The notes under the pieces are model-generated. The model searched no databases and was not told the DNA's origin. It saw nothing but the letters and a program-made list of their open reading frames with translations. A stretch of DNA of 64,000 nucleotides from Rotaria macrura. Lineage: Eukaryota > Rotifera > Eurotatoria > Philodinida > Philodinidae. The stretch is taken from NCBI GenBank assembly GCA_900239685.1, contig OENT01000005.1:248001-312000 (forward strand), in the 5' to 3' direction. Made by a program: the position numbers and the translations under genes. The stretch's first letter is position 1. Every line of letters begins with the position of its first letter. Positions 44,117-56,543 of the stretch are shown here, in pieces.

Positions 44117-44637
44117 GGAGAGTTATTTCAATAGGAAATTATTTGTTGTCAATGAAGAACAAACTCAATTTCTTAACGAGCAAAATGAGAAACGACTGGT
44201 GCTTATATTGAGTTAACTAGCATGATATTATGTTAAGAAATTCACAAAGATCAAGTATACTGAAATTAATACGAATATAGAATTTCATCATGCACTAAAA
44301 ACAGAATTGGACATTGAAAGTGTGAAGTATTGATCGTATGATGTTAAATATATGACGTGCTTCTCTATGTGTCAAATACCAATCTGTTTTTTTTTCATTT
44401 TCTGTTCGAATAAGTATTCATTTATTTTGAAGTGCTCAAACATACTTTTTTGATGGTACGCACTAGATTTCTTTTTCTCACCATGAACAACAAAAAAATG
44501 CTCTTCACAATTTTTTTTCTTCGATAAAAAACAAAAATCGAAAGAAAATGAAAAACGAACGAAAAAGCAAACGAGAAAAAAAAATAAAACTTCTCAAACA
44601 TACACACACATTTGTTATATTGAAATGATCTTTTCCA

Positions 44638-46492
44638 ATGCCAACAACATCTAAGATACTTGTTGAGCAACAATCACATTTAGCAATGCCACCATCTGTT
44701 TGGTTACATATCAACGGTGTCAGTTTAACAACCGATGTTCCTCAATATCAACCACCGGTGCATTCATATGATTATCAAACGAAACATTTGCAAAGTCCTG
44801 TGCAAACTCCAACACCATCAGTGATATCATCACCCCCAGTTGTTCCTTGTCGAATAACTATGATCGATGGACCATACTGTAATGGTGTGAATAAAGAACA
44901 TCAAAAAATAGAAAATATTGATATGCCGAAAAAATTATTCATCGATCGACATATTAGAAAAGCTAAATCACTACCTGGTCTAATCAAGTATGAAGAATCA
45001 AGTATTTTTTTCTTTTCGCTTTTTTTTTCAAATACATTATCGAGAAAATGACTAAGTTCTGAACTTGTTCGTTTGTTTTGCTATTTTTAGAGGCACTGCT
45101 TTATCCCGTCATACACCTCTTCAAACAACAGCATTAACAAGTTCACCAGTAGCAAATCAATTAGCAACTAAACTTCAAGAAGATCAAATTCCTCCTGCTG
45201 CAGTCGATAATGATCATCAAACACTTCCAATATCCCAAGCAATTGAACAACAACATGAAATTCGTCGTCCACGAGTTTATTTCGCCGATTTTAATAAAGT
45301 ACAATTTATTGATGATAACAACGAAACATCTCAACAACATCAAGCTAAACGTCGTCATCGACATCGTCTAACAAAAAAAGCAAACAGTATAAGTGGTACT
45401 AATTATATTGCACCATCTATTCAACAGCCGCAAATACTACATAATGCTTCTCCTCCACTATCGAATCATTCACATCATCATAATCCACAAGACCTAACCA
45501 TAAAAAAGCAACGCATAGTTATTTCACAAGGTACAACTTCATCACGTAGTACATATTTACCAGAGATTGTTAATCAATCAGTAACGAATGAAGTGCCATC
45601 GAATGATAACTTGAATGGAAAATATGTTTTACAACGTGAAAAGCCTCTAGTTTATTTTCCTAAACCAGCACATGACGTACCAATTAATTCATCGATGGAT
45701 GTATCATCTGATATCACGCGTAATCGCATCGTTCGTTCAACATCAATACAAGATGCTACTGAATCAGAATCTAGTGATAATAATAATACGATGATAGGTC
45801 TTAGTAGTTCTTCAATATCTTCTACATCAAATAATCGACAACGTGCTTTCCTTCATACTATATCACTTCGACAACAATTTAATACACCATTGAAAATTAA
45901 AACAGGAATGTCATTATCATCATCGTCCTCAACGACAACAGCAACAACAACGACGACAACAACGACAACAACGACAACAACAAATCCTAATATCAGTCAT
46001 CATTATCAACAACACCAACAATCGATGAATAGTTCAAAATTAAATACGCATCGATCAACACCACGAATTCCTGATGATATTGATGATTTAAATTTAAATA
46101 AATCTTCATCAACACTTGAAAATCGACCCTTTACTGCTAATGGTTTAAATAAACAATTGAAACGTTCGGACGTTATTCACTATAGCTCGAAAAATCCATT
46201 TGGAGTGTATTCAAATAATGATTCGACTGAAGTATCCTATCGTCATTCAAATAGATCACATAATCATGAAAAAAGTCCAGAACGCTTTCAAAATTTATTA
46301 ACTGTTGTTCGACCACCCTATGCTTCAAGTAATATTTCGTTTTCAAATACATCCACAACCGTTGTACCGAACGATTCATCAAAACAAACACATAATCATT
46401 TACAAACAAAAGGAAATATTCGTGCAGCACGTAGTAAAAGTGCACGTGGATCAGTCGCTTATCATATTGCAAAAAATACAATCGTTGTTTAG
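44638..46492 (+). CDS. Low-complexity, probably disordered protein with RVxF-like PP1 motif
   Basis: Two exons, 44638-44987 and 45091-46492, give 583 residues. Composition is dominated by Ser, Thr, Asn, Gln and His, with no folded domain, signal peptide or membrane segment. A run of about 13 Thr is encoded by ACA/ACG repeats at 45931-45982. Conserved-looking islands are IRKAKSLPGLIK before the intron, RRPRVYFADFNKVQF at 175-189, and a basic stretch KRRHRHRLTKKA. RVYF followed by A-D fits the PP1 catalytic-subunit docking motif RVxF and resembles the RVxFAD form in glycogen-targeting PP1 regulators, but no carbohydrate-binding domain follows. Localisation and partners are unknown. The real start could lie further upstream; the ATG used is the first in the open frame. 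Confidence 0.7.
45931..45982 (+). repeat. ACA/ACG trinucleotide repeat coding poly-Thr
   Basis: This imperfect trinucleotide repeat inside the low-complexity protein gene is read as a threonine run. Mixed ACA and ACG codons suggest it is old enough to have diverged. Confidence 0.8.
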
Positions 46493-47225
46493 ATTTTGTA
46501 GAATTAAAAAAAAGAAAAATTTTTGATTTGATTTAGAAAATAATTTTTGTTTTCTTTTCTAAAGTTTGATCTGATAGTCTTATTTTCATCTTTTACCTTC
46601 GAAAAGAATCATATTCATGTATATTATCCCATGGATTGATGAAACAAAACAAAAAAAAACGTACTAATTTTAACATGGTAAGGAAAACTAGTTGCAAATA
46701 TCATCTGTTTACAATGCAAACGAAAAGACTTCCATCAAAATGTTTTGTTTTGTCGTTTTCTTTATTTGAATTCTGTTTGAATACTTATAAAGTTTGCATG
46801 CATCTATTTTTAGTGTGCACCATCTAGTACATGAATCTGTCATTTCTTTTGATCTTAGGAAATGAATTTGAATTAAAATGTTATGAAATCAACTAATTTC
46901 TTTTGCCCAATACTACAGTCGACTTTGAGTATATGACATTAATGTTCCATTGTATTTCATCGATTTGAATAAACATATTCAAGTCATTAATTCATCCAAG
47001 TTCTTTATGTGCAAATAAAGTAGAAGACAAAACTCAAAATATATTCCCTAAATAAATAGACTTTAAATATTTGTTGGATTCTTCTTTTAATGTTCACAGA
47101 AACACAATAAAGCAATTAGCAAAAACAACATATTCTCTTCACAAGACAATTGTACAATGTTTTAAACTAAACTAGGAGGAGAAGAAGAAGAAGAAGAAAA
47201 AGAACAGTGAAGCCATTTTTTACAG
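46493..47225. other. Tail-to-tail spacer before the aquaporin pair
   Basis: This is the intergenic stretch between the plus-strand low-complexity gene and the minus-strand aquaglyceroporin. A GAA-rich purine tract lies at 47175-47198. No exon is recognised. Confidence 0.45.
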
Positions 47226-49292
47226 TTAACTACGAATAGTTGTAAGTTTATGTGTAATCATCAAGTGATCATCTTCATCTACAGTCGTTACTTTCGGATG
47301 CAGTTCAATAGAGCCAATATTTACAATATTAGGTAAATTAGCAAAACGTTTCATCAATAAAAGATAACCTTCAAATAACCAAACACCGATAATAGCTCCA
47401 ACAATTGGACCAAGAATTGGAATCCAAAAGAAATAGTTATTTGCTTGAAAAACTTCTTTCCAACCATAGATAAATGCAGCGAATAGACGAGGACCTAAAT
47501 CACGAGCCTAAAATAGATTGAAGATACAGCTCATCAGCTCTTCTTTTTGTTATCTTTTTATTTTCACAGATCGATTTATTTATTACATACCGGATTAATA
47601 GCGGCACCTGAATTACGTGCGAATGCTGAGGTTATTGCAAAAATAATCAGAACAAATGCAAACGGTTTAGTGACTTCGGATATCATATGATTGAAGTCCT
47701 AGAAAAAAAAAAGAAAGAATTCTGTAAAATCTCGGTTAGTATGATATATCGTACATTTCCTAAAGCCATGATAAGAATCATTAAAACAGCAGTACCAATT
47801 ATTTGATCAAACAATAAATTCCATTGATGAATACCATCTTCTGGTATTGTAAAGAATATGTCAGCTGTACCATGTTCACCTGTAATTTGTCGGACACTAC
47901 CATCAAATCGATTAAATAAACCCCAATGAAGATAATAAACGACGAGAGCCCCAAAAAACGCTCCTATTACTTGACCAATAATATAAAATACGCATTGTAT
48001 TGGTTTTAATTTTCCTATAGTTAACAATGAAATACTGACGGCAGGATTTAAGTGTGCGCCTAGTCAAAAAAGGTGTATTGTTATTTAAAATCAATTAAAT
48101 TGTTTAAATATGTTTGTTTTTTTTTAAAAATCTTACCACTAATCGGTCCCGCAATCATGAGAGCTATGAAGAAAAAAGAATTTATATATTAATAATAACA
48201 AAAACAAATAGTATGTTCGAAAAAAAAAGCAATACCATTTGAGACAAGGATACTTTTTCCAAGAGTTTTTTCAGTACAAAATAAAGAACGCCATTCAACG
48301 ATTTACTTGACGTAGTTAACAAGCAAGTATATTTTTAGACAGAAAAGGTTAAAATGATAATGTTTAAAAGTCAGCTAATCAAAAATAGAAACTAAACATT
48401 AATAGATTAATATTAACGACTATATCAAATATGCCGACGAATAACAACCAATTACGAAAGGGATTAACCCTATATTCGATATCGAACTTCACACTGTCGT
48501 ATCCAATCTTTATGTTAAATCATGATCGATTTGACATTTACTTCTGTACAATATATATAATTAATGAAGGTTCTACACTTTCACACAATATTTACTCAAG
48601 CAAAATCACCAAAAAATTTAATTATTGTCATTTCCTATTAATACAATAATTATTTGTATGTAGATTGTTGAAATAAATTACTCAACGGTTAAATAAAACT
48701 GACAAGCATCAAATTTATTAAAATCTTATCACTTCCACAAATAGAACAGTCTGCCGCCAAGTTATATCACCAAGAATGTCATCGAAAAGTTTTATAGAAT
48801 CAAGTTACATGGAATCTAGAGAAAAAAATTGTTTTTCTTGACAAAAATAACTATTTGTCAGTATACACATACACAAACACATATGTATATATTGCTTTAC
48901 ACTTTCAATCGACAAAACAAAAACGAAGCGATATCGTTCACTCATCGGTAATAGAGTTTGGAAATATTTTATATGAAGATCCAAATATGAATTAAATTAT
49001 TCCCATCGTGATATACCTAATGTGAGAAAACATTTCATCTTAGATTATGATAAAAGTTTTTGTTTCTCTTATTAGTAATATAGAGACGTAGATGAAAGAA
49101 TAACAATAAACAAATACCCGCATAGACTCCAATGCCAAAAGATAGATTAATTGCAATTATTGAACGATGCTCAGGCGATGAAAATTTATATTGTGCAATT
49201 GATGCTTCACCAATTAATATCAACATAAAAGTAGAAAAACACTCTGCTAAACATTGAGCTAGATATTGTTGTTTTTCCTTGATTTTCACCAT
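47226..49292 (-). CDS. Aquaglyceroporin, copy A (MIP family)
   Basis: Five exons in transcript order: 49292-49118, 48163-48137, 48059-47755, 47698-47591, 47507-47226. They give 298 residues. NPA1 is residues 72-74 (GAHLNPAVS) and NPA2 is 204-206 in GAAINPARDLGPR. Asp208 after the second NPA-Arg is the mark of glycerol-conducting members. The long loop between TM3 and TM4 (GLFNRFDGSVRQ...) is also typical of this group. The six-helix layout is complete. Members conduct glycerol, water and small solutes across the plasma membrane. Exon 2 is only 27 nt. The start at 49292 is chosen because upstream in-frame residues are Lys/Glu-rich with no homology. It lies head-to-tail with copy B; a duplication origin is clear from matching residue spacing. 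Confidence 0.94.
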
Positions 49293-49788
49293 TGTCCTAT
49301 GATGTATGTAAATGTACTTTTTTTTTCTGTAGCTGATGAATATGAAGCCAAGAATGCAAGCAAGAATATTTCCTTTTTCCTCTTGTGTTTGCAGCTTTTT
49401 TTCCTTTTTTTTCTCCTTTTTCTTCGGCAATCATATGAGAAGCAACGTCCTTAGATTTCTGACTATATATTTAGTTAAGCATAGACGTCATTCTCGCCAT
49501 GCTACCGAATACCATTATATATTTTTAAAATTTGTCTTATAATTCATACATACATATACATAAATAAGTAAATAAATAAATCAATAAATATATATATATA
49601 TATATATATTCTGCATAAAAAGCGTGCTGCCTGATTACTATTTACAGGAATTCTGTTTCGTAAAAAAGATGTTTAAATTCCTTCACATAACAATTAATGA
49701 ATAACATAAGTAGCATATTTTACAATGATAACGTGGCTACAAATGATAGGAAAATGTTTTATAAAAAGAAAAGAGGAAATTAAAAGAA
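49293..49788. other. Spacer between the two aquaglyceroporin genes
   Basis: This is the upstream region of copy A and the downstream region of copy B. It contains a purine/pyrimidine-biased tract (TTTTCTCC-type) and an AAAT/TA microsatellite at 49561-49610. Confidence 0.5.
49561..49610. repeat. AAAT and TA microsatellite
   Basis: AAAT-type units run into about eleven TA units, between the tandem aquaporin genes. Confidence 0.9.
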
Positions 49789-52521
49789 TCAGTTACTTTC
49801 AGATGATACTTGGGTATTGATGTGAAATGCTTTATCTTGATCTACTTGATCAGGTTGTTCGACAGCATCAACATGTGTAATACCCGGCAAGTTAGCATAT
49901 TTTTTCATTAATATCAGATACCCTTCATATACCCAAACACCAATAACAGCACCAATTATAGGACCCAAAGTAGCTACCCAAAAATAATAATCATTGTCAC
50001 GAAATACTTTCGAACCATAGATAATAGCTGCAAATAATCGTGGACCGAAGTCACGTGCCTAAAAAAAATATACAAGAAATATTTGTTTTCATTTTGGGAC
50101 GAAAAAGTTCAAAACTAAATTTTACGAACTGGATTTATCGGATTTCCACAGTTGAGACTCATAGCAAATCCAAAAGTTGTTATCATCAATGCAAAAGCAA
50201 ATGGCTTAGCTGCATTCGAGATCAAATGATTATAATCATTGCCGAGTGCCACAATAAAAATAAGTAACAAAGCTGTACCAGTGATTGCATCAATTAAGCA
50301 ATTCCAATTAGGAACACCTTTTGCTGGTACTGTATAAAATATGTCAGCTGTTGCATTTATACCTTGAGTTTCTCGAATACCACCATCATATAAATTGAAA
50401 TGACTATAATAGACAAGATAGACCAATGCAGAAGCAATGAAAGCTCCGATGATTTGACCAACAATGTAGAATAAACATTGAACAACTTTCATTTTACGTA
50501 ATGACAGTAAGCCGATGCTAACAGCTGGATTAATATGAGCACCTATATTAAAACAACATGTTTCAGTTTGATGGAATCGATAATCAACAGTAGACACATT
50601 TAACAAAACTAATTGAAAACTATTACAAAAACACAAATGAAAACTCTATTCTCAAAATCTACTCTGGGAAAGTTTTACAAATTTTACAGAATATTAAAAT
50701 TCCAAAAAAAAATCACTAGAAATGATTCTTCAATGATTCTATAGAGCAATGTGATAATAGACCATCAAGATCGAATTCTCAAACATATATCTAACACTAT
50801 CAACATGTCTCTTCATTAGAATTGTAAAATATTTTACAACAAGTGTCGAGATGAAACGATGAAAACCTATATAATTTTTGCTTTTACTATTTTTTAAAGA
50901 GAATTTGAATGAATTGAAAGAGAAATATTTTTCTTCTTGATTTTGATTAGGTACATGGATCATTTAAAGATAATATCGATTTTGAAGATCTTTCTATTCT
51001 GATCCCATGTTTCGACTATTCATGCATATTTCGTAAAGAATATTGAATTGATGGAGAAAGATTGACGCTAACGGTTTTTGTATTCGTCAGTACAGATCGG
51101 ATAGAAAAACGGATCAGTTTTCTTTTATTTCTAGATAAGATAGTACATTTGATAATGCCATTACTGTCCAGTACTCCATATGATGCTTTGCCAAGTATGA
51201 AAATAAACTTGGTAGAAATATATGTATATCTATGACTTTCATCGTACGTTTTTCTTAGTTTACTGGCAACTAGAATACGTCGAAAAACGTTTCCAATCAA
51301 AGAATCGGTCATGCAAACAGATGTTTTTGATTAAGTGACTAAACTAATATTCTCATCATCTTAGACGCTGTGTTCAAAACAAAACTGTTCGGAATGAAAC
51401 TAAAATCAATCCGTGCAAACTCTTTTATTTGATTATATACATAATTAGGTTTAATTTGAAATAATTTCTTTATAATAAGAAGAAAACGTCTTATTCACTA
51501 GAGAAAATATGTCGTTTTTATTCTATCTGATTCGAATAGGAAATTGAATTGATACACTCGAATATTCTTAAATGATGATAAATGATGTAGTAATAGAAAA
51601 AAAATGTTATAACTCGTCATGCAATGAAAATGACTCCAAGATACTTGCTTATTTGTTTGCTGTATATTTTCGCCATTGATTCTTCGAGATTATATGGCAT
51701 ACGTTTCCATAGAATTTATTTCGAAGAATATTCCAATGGAATATAGATTTCTTGTGTTGTCATTTTCTACAAAGCTAATTATCAAACTACTTGCAAAACA
51801 GTCGACACTCTTATCGAAAGAATAGTAGTAACCACACCTTAAGACTTTTATTGCATTGGATAGGTGGCTCAAGTCATAAATGAAAAATACCGTGTTTTTT
51901 AACAGTTCTTATCTTGAATTTGACAAGAATAAGATCTTTGCTTGTCATTTATCATTATCGGCAATGCTTGTTTAAATTCCATGTAGTGCACTAAACATTG
52001 AAAACTACGGACGACGTAAAAATCTAATTGTTTCATGCTTGTTTGACATGAAACTGTCAAGATATAGAAACGAAAGTAGGTGTTCGTTAAATTTTAAACT
52101 TAATGATATTGTAAGAATGTTATAAAGATCGAAAACGGTCTGAATGCATGAATGTCAAACATTTAGATTGAAGCAGAGCATACGACGAAATTCTGGAATT
52201 CAAATGTATTCAAATATGACAAAAACAATAAATCTTACAGTTGCTTAAAGTTTCATTTCACTCAATCACTAATATTAATATTTCATATACTCAATAAGAT
52301 AATTCTACTCATCTCTCACCTGATATAGGTCCGGCCACCATGAGAGCAACGTAAACACCAACTCCAAACGATAGATTAATGCCAAAATTACTATTGATAG
52401 GTGGTTTAGAAAACTTATACTGAGCTACGGATAGGTCACCAAGAAAAATCAAAATAAATGTTCCAAACATTTCAGCCAGACATTGTGCAGCGTATTGTTT
52501 AAGTTTTCGTGGATGCAACAT
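49789..52521 (-). CDS. Aquaglyceroporin, copy B (MIP family)
   Basis: Three exons in transcript order: 52521-52320, 50542-50130, 50058-49789. They give 294 residues. NPA1 is at 72-74 (GAHINPAVS) and NPA2 at 204-206 in GNPINPARDFGPR, the same positions as in copy A, with the glycerol-type Asp at 208. [20 protein letters not shown] begins TM1. The C-terminal tail after the last helix ([15 protein letters not shown]...) differs from copy A. The first intron is 1777 nt (50543-52319) and holds no recognised gene. Both introns of this copy fall at codon positions also interrupted in copy A, while two copy-A introns are absent. The role is glycerol/water conduction by family knowledge; expression and selectivity are not visible. 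Confidence 0.94.
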
Positions 52522-53976
52522 GATTTCTGTTTTTCGTGATAACTCCGAATGTGAAAATAGAGATAAGAAGTCAAAGGCAACGACAACTTGAGAAGTTTAA
52601 CAATACAACGTAAGAGCACTGCTTTATATTTTATTTTCGGTACTGTCTATAGTCAACAATAATAAATCAAGGCTTTTCTTTTTGAAGATTTCAAAGCACA
52701 CGCTCTACATTTTTCGTCTGTTTTTACTTCTAATTGATCCCAAGAGTAATACAGTGTAGTGTATGTCGATAGAACAGATCATATTTCTTTCTATGTTTTG
52801 AAGGGATTTCTTTTTATCAAATGAGTACATGAATGAAATTCGATTTAATTTGTATTTGCATAGGTTTAATAAATTTACATAGCATTCAGTTGCTGACACA
52901 AAAATAGCATGATGTAAGACCTGATTAAAACCCAAAACATATTTCGTTTTTTGAAATTCAAAGTCTATATTCATCGGCACGACATGCATTTATAATAAGT
53001 ATAGATTAAAGATATTTTTTTAATTCAGATTTTTGTAGAATTAGCTGAGAAATGAAATAGAATATGAGTTCATGTGAACTATTGTTCTGTGCATGGAAAA
53101 AAATTTAAACTAATAATATAGGCAATCATATATAGGAGCATGTCAAAAATGATTAAAAAATTGATCGATATCTATCTTTAATTATTTATTGATTACTGTC
53201 ATTGAACATTCTGATAGTACGATTTATTTGCCACACAAATACTTATTCAGACAAGTTCTGTTTGACCTTTCACTAAAAAGATAAATCATTTCTTTTTCAC
53301 AAATTTTTCCTTTGAAAATAGTAGGTTTTCGGTGAGATTTCATTGTACAGTAGTAATATTATCGATTATTACATCATTTGTACAATATGTTTCCATACTA
53401 TCGAATGATAGAAAGATACACGTTATAATATTTTGATTTAACGACAAGAGAATGATATATATATTTTCTTGTGATAAAATAGAATGTGCTCTTTGTAAAT
53501 ACAGATAATCTAATGTTGACTAAAAAGATGCATAAATTATGAAGTTGAAGTAGTCATCACATAAAAATGCTTTGTAAGAAAATGTGTTCTATATTATCGA
53601 CTTCGTTCTTAGTCATTTTTGTAATCCCGATTTTACATTGCAGTATTTTTTATATGAAATGACAGAATGCTGTTTAGGATTTGTTGGTGTATATTCCTGA
53701 CACATATAATAGATTATGTTCAAATGTCGTCCATATAAAAGAAAACAGCTTTCTCTTTTAAATGAATTCCATACATCTATCATTACTTGTTTATTTCTGC
53801 GATCGAAGTTGATTTCAAAGTTTAAAACACAATACTTTGCTTATTCCTTAATTCAAATCATGCTTTTATTCATGATCATATCTACAACATGGTTTCAATG
53901 AGAACTAAAAAAAGAAGTTTAACTATTAAGCGGGAATAAAAGATTCAAAAAATGATTTCATTCGTACTCAATAGAC
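52522..53976. other. Head-to-head spacer, aquaporin B to EF-hand gene
   Basis: This is 1.45 kb between divergent genes with no recognised exon, presumably carrying both promoters. Open frames of up to 94 codons on the minus strand (52705-52989) show no motif. Confidence 0.45.
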
Positions 53977-56458
53977 ATGACAACTAACTATCACATATCT
54001 CCTTCCGAAGATGTATCTCATATGACAATGAGTTTACATTATGATGACGACGTTAGGTCATTTACAGCATCGATAACTAGTCGATCGTCTATATCGACAA
54101 CGCGATCTGGTTCAACAACGACAGAAGTAGGTCAAGAACAAATTGATCAAATACATGATGCATTTGCTGTATTTGATAAAGAAATGACAGGCTCAATTAC
54201 AACAGAACAATTTCGGTAAATAAATAAGAGTTTTAATTTGATAACGAGGATTTTTCGAGATGATCAACATGCCTAAAATGCCCAGCTTCATTCTCCATAA
54301 GAATATATTTCAAGTCTATCGAAGAAGATGATGAGCAGTAATATGATACCGATGGAATATCTCTCGGTGACTTTCCCTTAGCCGAAGTCAAAAATTTGCT
54401 CTCTTAACATGAATAAGAATATTTCATTCCTAAATCCATTTTTTAATGATGAAATGATCGAATGCACGGAAATGATTACTTCCTCTAATAATACAAGCAA
54501 TCTATATCAGATAGACTTGAATGAATGAAGAATACTCAGAAAGTGCTGTAACTTTACAGTGAAGTCACATCGAAATCGTGTATTTTAATGCGCTTTTTTT
54601 TCAAGTCTATGTCATGGTTCTCCGGTAGAATATTATCGTAAGTTATTTGCGACTATTGAAATAGCACTTAACATAAAGACAGATGTCAATGAAATTCTTT
54701 TGACATAAGACCATCAAGTCTGCTGGTTTAAAATGTTTGTCAGAAAAGAAACAATTAAACGATGTGAAGCTTTCACAATAAACTAATCTTGATAAGACAT
54801 ATCTTTTACTAATATTTTGAATTCGAAATTCGACAAAAAAATACATTAAACTGCATTATCTCGGCAATAATAATACAAATGTTTGGGCTTCCCCACCAAA
54901 TACTCGAAATTCATTCACATCTACTTGATACACTGAGTTTTGACAGTGACATGATTCATCAGCATGAAAGTCACATTACGAGGAAAGTTTCACCCCATGA
55001 TGCACACGGATGTTCTCTTGAATGAAGATTTCTCATCATCATACATGAATATTTTCATTAACGATGTTTTACAAATATCTGAAATTCAACTTGTTTTGTA
55101 GACTTATACGTATTAAAAATCTCTATTTATTCAAACCGTAATCCATTACGTATGTTTTTTTCCCTCTTGAAATCGATCTGAAATCAAGTATTAATAACGC
55201 AGTAGGTTTTTTTTACTTCGATGAATGCAAGTTTTTCTTCCAATCATCAAACTATTTTAAATTCTAGTTTCAATTGAACACTAAATAATTCATTTGCATG
55301 ACAAGTAGTTATAGAACACTTTCAGAGAGTAGATTAAAAATTAGAGCTATTCAAACTCTATAAACAGTCACTCTTAATCGTGAACAATACAATACAAAAT
55401 GTAGACACTCAACTGCAAAGAAACACTTCGGAAGTGTCTATTCATAGATTGAATATCAATTGTGTTTCACTATGAAATGTGACTTTATAGTTTGATATTA
55501 TTGCGAAAGATTATGTTACAGGATACGTTTACAAGGATTCAAAAATACGTCGCTTCAAATATGCGTCTTTTGATTAGAGGGATTATGCTCAAACCCATGT
55601 TTCATCAGTTTAAAACTCGAATAAATAACGACTTAACCGTATATTATAGGTACACGTGAAACATATATCAACGCTAGAGCATCTTAGAATTATTGTTGAT
55701 CGAATGTGTTTATTTACAATTTTCTAAAATAATCTTTTACGAGTCCTTGAAAATAAATTCATTAATAAACTTGTTTGCAAAAGGCTAGATTAAACAGTAG
55801 AAATTCATTTTTATGTTGACTATAAGAAAAGATTTAAATCTATTATTATTTACTGTCTAGAAATGACAATGCATAGTTCATAGGAAATTTTGACAAAAAA
55901 AGAATTTTCAATAACAATGATCACAGATAATAAAATGAGCTGACTACATGTTTTTGTTGTAATTCAGTAAAGTTCTCGAAGATCTTGGCTATACTGTTCC
56001 TGAAAATGAATTGAATTCATTGATCAGTCAACTTGATGTTGATAAGTCAGGTACATCAAATATATGCGAAGGTATCGATTGAATTTGTTTTATCGTATTT
56101 TTCTTTTTGAAGGAACTATTGAATTTGAAGAATATCTTAGTTTTATGCTAACATTCATTAAAAAAACTATTACAACAGAAGATAATCTCAGAGATGCATT
56201 TAATCTATTCGATCAAAATGATGATGGTTTTATTGAAACAAAAGATTTACGAGACATAATGACAAATCTCGGTGAAAAAATTACTGATGAAGACATTGAT
56301 GAAATGATTCGCGAAGCTGATATTGGTTCGTGTCGTTTGTTGCCCGTTGATTGATTCTTATAAATCGTTTCATTCAATATACTTTTCTATCAACTAATTT
56401 AGATAAAGATTTCAAAGTTAATTTTTATGAATTTCAACGAATTATGACTTTCAAGTGA
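53977..56458 (+). CDS. Calmodulin/centrin-like four-EF-hand protein with Ser/Thr-rich N-terminus
   Basis: Four exons: 53977-54215, 55968-56050, 56113-56325, 56403-56458. They give 196 residues. About 55 Ser/Thr-rich residues precede four EF-hands with loops at 67-78, 103-114, 141-152 and 177-188. Loop 2 (DVDKSGTIEFEE) is canonical. Loop 1 ends in Gln instead of Glu. Loop 3 (DQNDDGFIETKD) ends in Asp, which favours smaller ions but can still bind calcium. Loop 4 (DIDKDFKVNFYE) has Phe for the usual Gly at position 6. The central linker and spacing follow calmodulin/centrin/troponin C. A calcium sensor role is likely; the target is unknown. Intron 1 (54216-55967, 1.75 kb) contains nothing recognised. 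AATAAA lies at 56469-56474, only about 75 bases from the stop of the convergent peptide gene. Confidence 0.9.
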
Positions 56459-56543
56459 AGAAAAACAAAATAAAAATGTGTAGAATTTCATCTGAAACTT
56501 TCATTTTTTATTGATGAAATCTGAATAAATGAATACATGTTCG

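Larger units (their letters stand above)
38541..44637. other. 6.1 kb region without a recognised gene
   Basis: This is the largest gene-free stretch. ORFs reach only 105 codons (42821-43138, which lacks an ATG near its start) and show no motif. Contents I can name are the PDZ-LIM 3' UTR, a TA repeat at 40722-40738, a CT repeat at 44095-44116 and long poly-T/poly-A tracts. The region before 44637 should include the promoter of the next gene. Confidence 0.45.

Noticed and set aside
44422-44714. Minus-strand Phe/Ser-rich open frames
   Set aside because: They are reverse-strand readings of poly-A/G leader sequence and of the first exon of the low-complexity gene.
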